Source of the DNA: Stygiobacter sp.
GTDB taxonomy: Bacteria; Pseudomonadota; Alphaproteobacteria; Rhodospirillales; Magnetospirillaceae
Assembly: GCA_006218045.1 (NCBI GenBank)
Contig: VBWB01000022.1
Location: 57,257 to 121,256, forward strand
DNA length: 64,000 bases
Reading direction: 5' to 3'
Shown here one piece after another: positions 1-8,407 of this stretch (positions are counted from its first letter, which is position 1; the number at the start of each line of letters is the position of its first letter). The translations under genes were made by a program, and so were the position numbers. The notes beneath the pieces were generated by a model. The model did not search any database. It saw only the letters and a program-made list of their open reading frames with translations, and was not told the origin of the DNA.

Positions 1-182
1 AAGCGGATGAAGCCGCGCTTTGGCGTCAGCAGACCGGTGATGGAGGCGACCGTGCTGGTCTTGCCCATGCCGTTGCGGCCCAACAGGGCGACCACTTCGC
101 CTTCATCGACGCTGAAGGAAACACCGAACAGGGCCTGGGCGTCGCCATAAAAGCTTTCCACCTCGCTGAGGTCCAGCATCAT
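1..182 (-). CDS. livF: ABC transporter ATPase, LivF type (partial)
   Basis: This is the N-terminal part of the second ATPase of a branched-chain amino-acid-type ABC importer; the rest lies beyond the left edge of the window. The roughly 60 visible residues contain a Walker A motif, GRNGMGKTS, near residues 35-43, a variant typical of LivF. Two adjacent ATG codons are possible starts. The one at 182 overlaps the livG stop by four bases (ATGA), which fits translational coupling, so I chose it. It is the last visible gene of the operon that begins with the binding protein at 3984. The substrate cannot be told from sequence. Confidence 0.85.
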   Translation of the reverse strand, partial: MMLDLSEVESFYGDAQALFGVSFSVDEGEVVALLGRNGMGKTSTVASITGLLTPKRGFIR

Positions 183-928
183 GCCTCCTCGCCCAGATAG
201 GCGCGGCGCACCTCGGGATCGGTGCGGATATGGTCGGGCGTGCCGCTGGCGATGACCGCCCCATAGACCAGGACCGAGATGCGGTCGGCCAGTTGGAACA
301 CCGCGTCCATGTCGTGCTCGACCAACAAGATGGTGCGCTCGCCCTTCAGGCTTTGCAGCAAGTCCACCATGGCGCGGCCATCTTCCGGCCCCATGCCGGC
401 CATGGGTTCGTCCAGCAGCAGCATGGCCGGATCGCCGGCCAGGGCCATGGCCAGTTCCAATTGCCGGCGTTCGCCATGGGACAGGGCGGCGGCGGCATGG
501 TGGCGGCGGTCGGCCAGCCCCACCCGGTCCAGCGCCGCCAAAGCCGGGCCGACCAAGGCCGGGTCACGCACGGCGGGACGCCAGAAGCGGAAGGAATGTC
601 CGGCATGGGCTTGTACCGCCAGCACCACATTGGCCAAGACGCTGAAGCTTTTGAAGATGCTGGTGATCTGGAACGACCGCGCCAGTCCCAGGCGGGCACG
701 GCGATGCACGTGCAGGCGGGTGACGTCGTGGCCGTTGAAGTGGATATGGCCGGCATCGGCGGCCATTTCCCCCGACAGCAGACCGATCAGCGTGCTTTTG
801 CCGGCGCCGTTGGGGCCGATCAGCGCATGCAGATGGCCGCGTTCCACCGCCAGCGCCACCTGATGGGTGGCGATGACTCCGCCATAGCGTTTGACCAGAC
901 CCGATGTGTGCAGCAAGGGTTCGGTCAT
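179..928 (-). CDS. livG: ABC transporter ATPase, LivG type
   Basis: LivG is a cytoplasmic ATPase that powers uptake through the LivH/LivM membrane pair. The protein has 249 residues, normal for the family. Walker A (GPNGAGKST) lies near residue 40, followed by a signature region (LSHGERRQLE) and Walker B (LLLDEPMAGM). The C-terminal stretch VYGAVIASGTP is typical of LivG. The reading frame is open further upstream, but I chose the ATG at 928 because it overlaps the livM stop by four bases and begins the conserved fold at once. It sits in the middle of a five-gene operon with overlapping ends. Confidence 0.92.
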   Translation of the reverse strand: MTEPLLHTSGLVKRYGGVIATHQVALAVERGHLHALIGPNGAGKSTLIGLLSGEMAADAGHIHFNGHDVTRLHVHRRARLGLARSFQITSIFKSFSVLANVVLAVQAHAGHSFRFWRPAVRDPALVGPALAALDRVGLADRRHHAAAALSHGERRQLELAMALAGDPAMLLLDEPMAGMGPEDGRAMVDLLQSLKGERTILLVEHDMDAVFQLADRISVLVYGAVIASGTPDHIRTDPEVRRAYLGEEA

Positions 929-1911
929 GGCGCCCCATCCCGGCCTTTGATCCAGCCCCACAGGCCGCGCCGCGCCGACAGCGCCAGCAGCACCAGCAGC
1001 GGTCCCAGGATCACCTGCCAATGCTGGGTCAGGTCGGCCAGGGATTCCTCCAGGACCATCAGCGCCACCGCGCCCAGGACCGGTCCGATCAGGCTGCCCA
1101 TGCCGCCCAGGACCACCATCACCAGCAACTCGCCGGAGCGTTGCCAACTCATGATCGCCGGGCTGGCGAACTCGCTGGCATTGGCCAACAGCGCCCCGGC
1201 CAGCCCACAGATCATGCCCGACAGGACGAAGGCGGCCAGCTTGTAGCGATAGGTGGGAAAGCCCAGCGCGCGCATGCGTCGCTCGTTGTCACGCACGCCC
1301 CGAAGCACCATGCCGAAACGGCTGGACGACAGCCGCAGCAACACGGCCAGCACCGTCACCAGCAACCCCAGGCACAGGTAATAGAAGGTGGTGGGATCGC
1401 TCAGTTTCAGTCCGGCCAACTGGCTGCGGTTATAAAGGGTGATGCCGTCGTCGCCGCCATAGGTCTTGAGCCCGCCGGCCAGGAAGAACAGCATCTGGGC
1501 GAAGGCCAGGGTGATCATGATGAAATGCACGCCGGTGGTGCGCAAGGATATGGCGCCGATGCCCAGGGCGGCCAGGCCTGCGACCAGCATGGCCAAGGGC
1601 CAGACGATCAGGGCGTTTTCGCTGCCGGCCAAACCGAAGGGCAGGGGCGCACCGTCGAAGACGTGCCACGAGCCGATGCCGACCACATAGGCGCCCAAGC
1701 CCAGGAAGGCGGCGTGACCGAAACTGATCATGCCGCCCAGGCCCATGACCAGATCCAGGCTGAGCGCGGCCAGGGCCATGATCAGCACGCGGGCGGCGAA
1801 GCCTATGTAAAAGCCTTGGCCCAGCGCCGCCAGCACCGGCGGCACCGCCACGGCCAGGATCAGCAGCAGAGCCAGGGCGAGCCAGCGGCGAAAATCAGGT
1901 GCGTGCGCCAT
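925..1911 (-). CDS. livM: Branched-chain amino-acid-type ABC permease LivM
   Basis: LivM is one of two inner-membrane permease subunits of the importer. The protein has 328 residues with many hydrophobic helices, beginning with a segment rich in Leu, Ile and Ala near residues 10-30. The motif DLVMGLGGMISFGHAAF near residue 55 is the family hallmark, and the coupling-helix region lies around the segment RAIGFPT-like (here RALGFPTYRYK, near residue 215). The start overlaps the end of livH by 17 bases. The neighbours are the other importer genes in the order binding protein, livH, livM, livG, livF. The substrate is probably a branched-chain or other hydrophobic amino acid, but this is inferred from the family only. 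Confidence 0.92.
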   Translation of the reverse strand: MAHAPDFRRWLALALLLILAVAVPPVLAALGQGFYIGFAARVLIMALAALSLDLVMGLGGMISFGHAAFLGLGAYVVGIGSWHVFDGAPLPFGLAGSENALIVWPLAMLVAGLAALGIGAISLRTTGVHFIMITLAFAQMLFFLAGGLKTYGGDDGITLYNRSQLAGLKLSDPTTFYYLCLGLLVTVLAVLLRLSSSRFGMVLRGVRDNERRMRALGFPTYRYKLAAFVLSGMICGLAGALLANASEFASPAIMSWQRSGELLVMVVLGGMGSLIGPVLGAVALMVLEESLADLTQHWQVILGPLLVLLALSARRGLWGWIKGRDGAP

Positions 1912-2824
1912 AAAGCCCCTTCGGCCGCCAGGCCAGCACCAGGATCATCAGCACATAGACGCTGGTGGACGACAGCGAGGCGGCGACGCTGTCGGCCTGC
2001 GACGCGGCCATGGTCGCGCGCAGGGCCACCGGCAGCATGGTCCGCGCCAGGGTGTCGACCAAGCCGACCAGGATGGCCCCGACCAGGGCGCCCTTGATCG
2101 AGCCGATACCGCCGATGACCACGACGACGAAGGTCAGGATCAGGATGCTTTCGCCCATCCCCACCTGCACCGATAGCACGGTACCGGCCATGCCGCCGGC
2201 CAGGGCGGCCAGACCGGCACCCAGGCCGAAAACCATGGTGAACAGACCATCGATGTTGACGCCCAGGGCGCCGGCCATGGCGCGGTCGCTGGCCCCGGCG
2301 CGCAGGCGCATGCCCAGCCGGGTATGGCGGATCATCAGCCCAAGCCCGGCCGCCACCGTCAGCCCGGTGCCCAGGATGGCCAGGCGGAACTGCGGATAGA
2401 ACAGGCCGGGCACCAGCTCGACGGTACCGGCCAACGATTCCGGCGGCGACAGGAAGATGGGCTGTGCCCCCCAGATCATGCCGATGGCTTCGTTGAAGAA
2501 CATGATCAGGCCGAAAGTGGCCAGCACCTGATCCAGATGGTCGCGCTCATAAAGACGGCGGATGGCGATCCACTCCACCACCATGCCGATCAGCGCCACC
2601 AGGGGGATGGCCAGGGCCAGGCCCAGCAGATAGCTGTCGAACCTGGCCCCGAGCGTGGCGGTGAGGTAGGCGCCGATCATATAGAACGAACCATGCGACA
2701 GATGGATCACGTCCATGATGCCGAAGACCAGGGTCAGCCCGGCGGCCATCAGGAACAGCGTGACGCCAAGCTGAAGCCCGTTCAGCCCCTGTTCAATGAA
2801 CAGTTGGGCGATCACATGGAGCAC
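1895..2824 (-). CDS. livH: Branched-chain amino-acid-type ABC permease LivH
   Basis: LivH pairs with LivM to form the membrane channel. The 309-residue protein is hydrophobic throughout and shows the typical opening QLGVTLFLMAAGLTLVFG, with HLSHGSFYMIGAY shortly after. The longest frame starts at a GTG at 2824 and overlaps the binding-protein stop by 13 bases. A second GTG at 2815 overlaps that stop by four bases (GTGA) and is an equally credible start, three residues shorter. It belongs to the livH-livM-livG-livF operon driven from upstream of 3984. Confidence 0.92.
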   Translation of the reverse strand: MLHVIAQLFIEQGLNGLQLGVTLFLMAAGLTLVFGIMDVIHLSHGSFYMIGAYLTATLGARFDSYLLGLALAIPLVALIGMVVEWIAIRRLYERDHLDQVLATFGLIMFFNEAIGMIWGAQPIFLSPPESLAGTVELVPGLFYPQFRLAILGTGLTVAAGLGLMIRHTRLGMRLRAGASDRAMAGALGVNIDGLFTMVFGLGAGLAALAGGMAGTVLSVQVGMGESILILTFVVVVIGGIGSIKGALVGAILVGLVDTLARTMLPVALRATMAASQADSVAASLSSTSVYVLMILVLAWRPKGLYGART

Positions 2825-3984
2825 TCACCCACGTAAGCGTCGCCGCGATCCTGGAAGATGGGGGCGATTTTCTTGTTGAGGTAGCGGCCCTTGCCGTCCT
2901 TGATCACCTCACGCAGGAAGAAATCCTGGATGGGGAAGTGGTTCTTGTTGAATTTGAAATTGCCGCGCACCGACTTGAAATCGGCGGCCATCAAGGCCTT
3001 GCCCAGGGCGGCCTTGTCGTCCAGCTTGCCGCCCACCTTGCGGATGGCCGAATCGATCAGCATGGCGGCGTCATAGGCCTGGCTGGCATAGACGCTGGGC
3101 AGGCGCCCGTAGGCGGCCTCGAAAGCGGCGACGAATTTCTTGTTCTCGGGATTATCGAGGTCGGGGCTCCACTGGGCGGTGTTCAAGGTGCCCAGCGCCG
3201 CGTCGCCCATGGCCGACAGCGTGTCTTCCGAGAAGGTGAAGCCGGGGCCGAACAGTGGAATTTTGCCCTTCAGGCCGGCCTGTTCCCATTGCTTGACGAA
3301 GTTGACGCCCATGCCGCCGGGATAGAACACATAGACGGCGTCGGGGTTGGCGGCGCGCAAGCTGGCCAATTCGGCGGCATAATCCAACTGGTTGACGGTG
3401 GTGTAGACCTCGCCCGCCACAGCGCCGGCGTAATAGCGCTTGAAGCCGTTGAGACCGTCCTTGCCGGCCGGATAATTGGGGGCCATCAGATAGACGTTCT
3501 TGAAGCCCTTGGCCTGGACGTAATGGCCCATGGCCTCGTGCTGGTTGTCGTTCTGATAGGCGGCGGAGAAGAAATAGGGGGTGCATTGCTTGCCGGCCAG
3601 TTGCGACGGGCTGGCATTGGCCGAGATGTAATGGGTCTGCGCCCGGTCAAAGCTGGGCTGCACCGCCAGCATCAGGTTGGAAAAGATGATGCCGGTGGCG
3701 AAGTCGACTTTTTCCTTCTCGATCAGGCGGGTGGCGGCGTCCTTGGCGACGTCGGGCTTTTGCTGGTCATCGATCTCGATCACCGTGGCCTTAAGGCCGC
3801 CCAAGCCGCCGCCCAGGTTCTTCACCGCCAAGTTGAAGGCGTCGCGCACGTCGATACCCAGGGACGACCCCGGTCCCGACAAGGTCGTCAGCATGCCGAC
3901 CTTCACTTCGCCGGGCGCGGCCCAGGCGGGGGCGGAAGCAGCGAGAAAACCAGCCAAAATCAACGTGGAAGAAACGATGCGCAT
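2812..3984 (-). CDS. ABC transporter substrate-binding protein (LivK/HAAT type)
   Basis: This periplasmic binding protein delivers the substrate to the Liv-type importer. Its 390 residues start with a clear Sec signal peptide (about 22 residues ending in APAWA-A). The mature part opens with EVKVGMLTTLSGPGSSLG, the usual start of a Peripla_BP_6 fold. It is the first gene of the minus-strand operon, so the promoter should lie in the 3985-4167 gap, which it shares with the divergent gene at 4168. Family members bind leucine-type amino acids, aromatic compounds, urea or amides. I cannot assign the ligand. The family call is secure. Confidence 0.9.
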   Translation of the reverse strand: MRIVSSTLILAGFLAASAPAWAAPGEVKVGMLTTLSGPGSSLGIDVRDAFNLAVKNLGGGLGGLKATVIEIDDQQKPDVAKDAATRLIEKEKVDFATGIIFSNLMLAVQPSFDRAQTHYISANASPSQLAGKQCTPYFFSAAYQNDNQHEAMGHYVQAKGFKNVYLMAPNYPAGKDGLNGFKRYYAGAVAGEVYTTVNQLDYAAELASLRAANPDAVYVFYPGGMGVNFVKQWEQAGLKGKIPLFGPGFTFSEDTLSAMGDAALGTLNTAQWSPDLDNPENKKFVAAFEAAYGRLPSVYASQAYDAAMLIDSAIRKVGGKLDDKAALGKALMAADFKSVRGNFKFNKNHFPIQDFFLREVIKDGKGRYLNKKIAPIFQDRGDAYVGECSM

Positions 3985-4167
3985 GATGCCATCCCCCTGG
4001 GCCCGCTATGGAAGGGGCCATGAAACCAGTTCAGGGGCCATGCGTCAAAATGAAATCGAATCCTCCGGGCGGGGCATCCGCGCTTAATGGCCGTGCCGCT
4101 GTTTATCATGTTTTCCCTTATTAAGAATGGTGGTATTGCTCTGAGCTTCACGGGCATGCATGACTGA

Positions 4168-4599
4168 ATGATGACGCGTTTCCGGCTTTCCCCCTTGCTT
4201 TCCCGGCGTCCGCGCCCGCCCGCCTTCGGGCGGCGGCGGGTGATGCGTTTGGGGGGCTGGGTCGGGCTGGTCCTGCTGGCCTTGGAAATTTTCCTGGGCA
4301 CCGCCATTCCGGTGGCCCGTGCCAGCCAAAGCGATCGGATGATCCCCATTGCCGATCTGCTGGTCTGTACCATCGACGGCATGATGGCGGCCAAGCCCGA
4401 TGGCTCGGACATGCCCGAAGCCAGCGTTTTCTGTTCCGCCTGTCTGCCCCTGGTGCAAATGCTGGCGCCGCCGGAAGCCCCGTCCTTCCGTATGCCCGCC
4501 CGTATCCATGCCTTTGTCTTCGTCCCGCCGCAGCATCCATGGCCGGCGCAGGACACTGCCCAGGGCTTTTCCGCCCGCGCTCCCCCTTCGTCCGTCTGA
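4168..4599 (+). CDS. DUF2946-like membrane-anchored protein upstream of copper receptor
   Basis: This is a small protein of 143 residues of uncertain function. One hydrophobic segment around residues 28-48 looks like a signal anchor or late signal peptide. It is followed by LVCTIDG near residue 66 and a CSAC motif near residue 88, then a proline-rich tail. Paired cysteines of this kind, together with a position directly before a TonB-dependent copper receptor, are typical of DUF2946 proteins. The receptor starts 75 bases downstream, so co-transcription is likely. A role in metal handling at the outer membrane is inferred from this context. The ribosome site is weak, and the start could also be the next ATG (4171). 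Confidence 0.6.
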   Translation: MMTRFRLSPLLSRRPRPPAFGRRRVMRLGGWVGLVLLALEIFLGTAIPVARASQSDRMIPIADLLVCTIDGMMAAKPDGSDMPEASVFCSACLPLVQMLAPPEAPSFRMPARIHAFVFVPPQHPWPAQDTAQGFSARAPPSSV

Positions 4600-4674
4600 A
4601 CCGAACTCAATCCCCTGATTTCATGCCCTGGCCCTGACCGGCCCGGGCTGACCCCGTTTGTTCGGAGTTTCGAC

Positions 4675-6690
4675 GTGACTGAACGTACCCAATATCTGGG
4701 GCGGCGCCGCGCCTTGCGCGCGTCCTCGGCCCTGCTGACCCTTGTCCTCATCCTGCCCGCCGGCGCCCGTGCCGCCGATGATGCGACCACCTTGCCGGAA
4801 GTGGTGGTGACGGCGCCGGCCATGGAACAGCCCATGGTCATCGAAACCGACACCGACAATCCGCGCACGCCCATTCCGCCCGCCGACGGTGCCGGTTACC
4901 TCAAGAATATTCCCGGCTTCTCGGTGGCCCGTCAGGGCGCCATCGACGGCGACCCGGTGTTGCGCGGCATCGGCGGTTCGCGCCTGAACATTCTGCTGGA
5001 CGATGCCCCGGTGCTGGGCGGTTGCCCCAACCGCATGGACCCGCCCACCGCCTATATCTTCCCCGGTTCCTTCGACAAGCTGACGGTGCTGAAGGGGCCG
5101 CAAAGCGTGGTTCATGGCGGCTCGGCCCTGGGCACCATCCTGGTCGAGCGCACGCCGCCCAAATTCGACAAGACCGAAATCCGTGGCGATGCCAACGCCC
5201 TTTACGGCAGCAACGACCGCAATGACGAAGTGGTCGATGCGCAAGCCGGGGCCAAGGAAGGCTTTTTGCGCGCCATCGCCACCCATTCGTCATCGGACGA
5301 TTACAAGGACGGCAACGGCGATGCCCTGCACAGCCGCTATTGGCGCCACAGCGGCACCGCCATGGTCGGCTGGACCCCCGATGCCGACACCTTGTTGCAG
5401 TTCAGCTTCGACAAGAGCCAGGCCCAGGCGGCGATGCCCGGCAAGATGATGGACGGCACCCAGTTCGACCGCGAAGGCGTCAACCTGGAATTCACCAAGA
5501 CCAATATCAGCCCCTTGCTGGCCAAGCTGAAGTTCCTGGCCTATCACAATTACGTCGACCACGTCATGGATACCTATTCCATGCGCTACACCACGACGAC
5601 GATGATGACGGCGGCGTCCCAGGTCGATCACCTGATGCAGGGCGGCAAGGCCCTGGTGGAACTGACCCCCGACACCCAGACCCTGGTCAGCATGGGGGTG
5701 GATTTCAACCGCGACGAACATACCTCGCGCTCGCAAACCGCCGCCGAATACCGCAACGGTATCGGTCTGGACAGCAAGATGCGGGTCAAGGACATCGCCT
5801 TCGACACCTATTCCGGTTTCGGCGAGGTCAGCCGCGAATTGTCGGCGGTGGATCGGGTCATCGGCGGCTATCGCCTGACCCATGTCGAGGCCACCCGCCA
5901 CAACGTCCAGCCCAACCTTACCGACGACCGCACCTTGCATTCCGGCTTCGTCCGCTATGAACGCAATGTGGATGTGGGGGTGCCGCTGACCACCTTCGCC
6001 AGCCTGGGTCATGTGGAGCGCGCCCCCGATTACTGGGAGCGCAACAAGGTGACCAGCAGTGACCGCACCTTCAAGCTGGCGACGGAAAAGACCGAGCAAC
6101 TGGATATCGGCGTCTTGTTCAAGCAGGGGAAGTGGCGGTCCTCGGCCTCGTTGTTCTATGCCTATACCGACGATTTCATCCTGGTGGCCAGCGCCGATGC
6201 CAAAAGCGTCGAGGCCCGGCGGTGGGGCGGTGAGGGCGACATCGCCTATAAATTCCTACCGTCGTGGTCGGTCGAGGCCAATGCCGCCTATGTCCATGGC
6301 AACAACCTGACCGACGGTACCGCCCTGGCCCAGACGCCGCCTTTGGATACGTCCTTGGCGGTCAAGTACGACGACGGCCAGTTCATGGGCGCCTTGCACA
6401 TGCGCGCCGTCGCCGGCCAGCATCGCACCCAGGCCGGCTGGGGCAGCATCATCGGCCAGGATATCGGCGAGACCGGCGGCTTTGCCGTGTTCTCGCTCAA
6501 TGGCGGCTGGCGTCTGAACGACGCGGTCACTTTCACCGGTGGCGTCGATAATATTTTCGACAAGACCTATGCCGAGCACATCAGCAAGACCGGGGCGTGG
6601 TCGGGGGCCGATCTGGCCGCCTATAACGACAATGTCCGTGTCAACGAACCGGGCCGCACTTTCTGGATGCGTGGATCGGTCAAGTTCTGA
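4675..6690 (+). CDS. oprC: TonB-dependent copper receptor (OprC/NosA family)
   Basis: This is an outer-membrane beta-barrel receptor of 671 residues. A signal peptide ends near residue 33 (ARA-ADD). A TonB-box-like stretch (TLPEVVVTAP, about 39-48) and a plug domain (about 65-165) follow, and the protein ends in the barrel with a terminal aromatic residue (SVKF). The plug holds GGCPNRMDPPTAYIFP, with Cys117 and Met121. A later DHVMD gives His296 and Met298. This CxxxM plus HxM combination matches the copper-binding residues known for OprC. The start is a GTG with GGAG about ten bases before it. The DUF2946-like gene precedes it, and a strong terminator follows. Copper uptake is therefore the likely role. 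Confidence 0.88.
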   Translation: MTERTQYLGRRRALRASSALLTLVLILPAGARAADDATTLPEVVVTAPAMEQPMVIETDTDNPRTPIPPADGAGYLKNIPGFSVARQGAIDGDPVLRGIGGSRLNILLDDAPVLGGCPNRMDPPTAYIFPGSFDKLTVLKGPQSVVHGGSALGTILVERTPPKFDKTEIRGDANALYGSNDRNDEVVDAQAGAKEGFLRAIATHSSSDDYKDGNGDALHSRYWRHSGTAMVGWTPDADTLLQFSFDKSQAQAAMPGKMMDGTQFDREGVNLEFTKTNISPLLAKLKFLAYHNYVDHVMDTYSMRYTTTTMMTAASQVDHLMQGGKALVELTPDTQTLVSMGVDFNRDEHTSRSQTAAEYRNGIGLDSKMRVKDIAFDTYSGFGEVSRELSAVDRVIGGYRLTHVEATRHNVQPNLTDDRTLHSGFVRYERNVDVGVPLTTFASLGHVERAPDYWERNKVTSSDRTFKLATEKTEQLDIGVLFKQGKWRSSASLFYAYTDDFILVASADAKSVEARRWGGEGDIAYKFLPSWSVEANAAYVHGNNLTDGTALAQTPPLDTSLAVKYDDGQFMGALHMRAVAGQHRTQAGWGSIIGQDIGETGGFAVFSLNGGWRLNDAVTFTGGVDNIFDKTYAEHISKTGAWSGADLAAYNDNVRVNEPGRTFWMRGSVKF

Positions 6691-6697
6691 GCAAATG

Positions 6698-6727
6698 GGC
6701 GGGCCGGCTTGCCGGCCCGCCTTGTTC
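6698..6727 (+). terminator. Rho-independent terminator after copper receptor
   Basis: An 11-base perfect stem (6698-6708 with 6711-6721) closes on a two-base spacer and is followed by a short T-rich stretch. It begins seven bases after the receptor stop codon and should end that transcript before tpx. Confidence 0.8.
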
Positions 6728-6784
6728 GGCTACACTGCCATCCCCACATGCGGTCAATTGTTCCACCAGCATAAAGGATGCGTC

Positions 6785-7285
6785 ATGGCCACCATCACCT
6801 TGAAGGGCAATCCGGTCACCACCAGCGGCGAACTGCCCGCCATCGGCGCCAAGGCGCCTGATTTCCGCCTGACCCGGACTGACCTGAGCGATTTCGCCCT
6901 GGCCGATTTGGCCGGCAAGACTGTGGTCGTGTCGGTTTTTCCCAGCGTCGATACTCCCACTTGCGCCACCTCGGTGCGCAAATTCAACGCCGAAGCCGCC
7001 AAGCTGGCCGATACCGTGATCATCTGCGCCAGCGCCGATCTGCCGTTCGCGCACAAGCGGTTCTGTGGGGCCGAGGGGCTGGACAACGTGGTCTCGGCCT
7101 CGGATTTCCGCCACAAGGATTTCGGCGGCGCTTATGGCCTGACCATCACCAGCGGTCCCCTGGCCGGCCTGTTGGCCCGTGCCGTGCTGGTCATCGGTGC
7201 CGACGGTGTGGTCAAGCACGCCCAATTGGTGGCGGAAATCGCCGACGAGCCCGATTATGCCGCCGCCATGGCCGTCCTCGGCTGA
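6785..7285 (+). CDS. tpx: Thiol peroxidase (Tpx), atypical 2-Cys peroxiredoxin
   Basis: Tpx reduces hydrogen peroxide and organic peroxides using thioredoxin. The protein has 166 residues, the usual length. The peroxidatic cysteine is C60 in SVDTPTC, and the resolving cysteine is C94 in KRFCGAEG, both at the conserved spacing. The frame is open far upstream through the receptor gene, but the ATG at 6785 begins the conserved MATITLKGNP opening. The stop codon overlaps the start of the broken DUF3095 gene by one base (TGATG), so the two were once translationally coupled. Confidence 0.95.
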   Translation: MATITLKGNPVTTSGELPAIGAKAPDFRLTRTDLSDFALADLAGKTVVVSVFPSVDTPTCATSVRKFNAEAAKLADTVIICASADLPFAHKRFCGAEGLDNVVSASDFRHKDFGGAYGLTITSGPLAGLLARAVLVIGADGVVKHAQLVAEIADEPDYAAAMAVLG

Positions 7286-8359
7286 TGCTGCCGTCCATCC
7301 ACGATTTCGCCGCCGACGGCCTCGATTCCAGCCGCTATGCCCGGTTGGGAGACGATTGGTGGGTCGCCGCCGCCGACGTGGAGGGCAGCACCATCCTGGC
7401 CCGGGCCGGCCGCGACCGTGACGTCAACTTTGTCGCCGGGGCGGCGGTGGCGGTGCTGTCCGCCGTCGCCGCCCGAGCGGGTGGCGGCGACGCGCGCGGC
7501 CATGGCCGCCTTGGGCTGGTGGTCGACCCACGAACTGGATATTCCGTTGCGCGTCGGCATGGTGCCGGTGGCGGCCTTGCACCGGCAGGGGCATGTGGTG
7601 TTGGCGGCGCTTCACGATTTCGGCAACACCAATGTGTTCGGCCAGTTTCTGGGCGGTGGCGTGCCCATGGCCGAACACTGGATGAAGGCCGATGCCCAAT
7701 GGCGGATCACGCCGCAGGAAGGTGACCTGCCCGGACTGGAAGGGCTGTCGTGTCGGTGGGAGCCGATCCCGCCCCGACGCGGCCACATTCTGTGCATCAT
7801 CATCGATCCGGTCGATCCCCTGGGCGATGCGGTGCGCCGGCTGTTGCACCGATTGGAGCAGGTGGTGACCACCGAACGCGCGGCCCCCTTGGGCGATGGC
7901 GGCGATCTGCGTCCGGTGGTGGTGCCGCGCGCCCGCCTGTTGGGGATGGAGGCCAAGGTGGTGGCACGCGGTCGGCGTCTGCTGCGGGTGGGGCGGGCGG
8001 TGGTGGGCAGCGTCCTCTTGGGGCTGGTGCACCGGCTGGGCGGCAAGGCCTTGGGCCTCGATGTCGGCTTTTACCGGCGCAAGGTGGCGGAACGCTCCGA
8101 TTACCGCAAACTGGCCGGCGGCCCGCGCCTGGTGCTGGACGTCACCGCCGGCGAAGATGCCGCCATCGAAGCCCTGCTGGCCGAGGCGGAAGCCGCTGGC
8201 CAGATCCGCTTCGGCCTCGCCCGCAGCACGGCCACCACCATGACTTGCATGGTCGGCGACTTCTCCGCCGACCGCCACGTCCATTTCGTCGATGGCGACG
8301 GTCTGGGCTATTGGCGCGCCTCGGTGATGCTCAAGGAAAAGCTCAAACCCGCGCCCTGA
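7285..8359 (+). pseudogene. DUF3095 family protein, frameshifted with internal deletion
   Basis: The gene starts at 7285 in one frame (MLPSIHDFAAD... DVEGSTILARAG... NFVAGAAVAVLSAV) and continues in the next frame from about 7469 (PPERVAATRAAM... LDIPLRVGMVPVAALH) to the stop at 8359. Both halves fit DUF3095, a family related to nucleotide cyclases. At the junction (about 7460-7472) the stretch that should carry the central Gly-Gly-Asp-Gly motif is absent. The change therefore looks like a deletion of roughly 20 codons that is not a multiple of three, not a single-base slip. I infer loss of function; an assembly error is the alternative. It directly follows tpx. Confidence 0.7.
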
Positions 8360-8407
8360 CCGCCTCGATGAGGCGGGGAAGGGGCGCCTCTCCCGCGTCT
8401 GCTGTCA

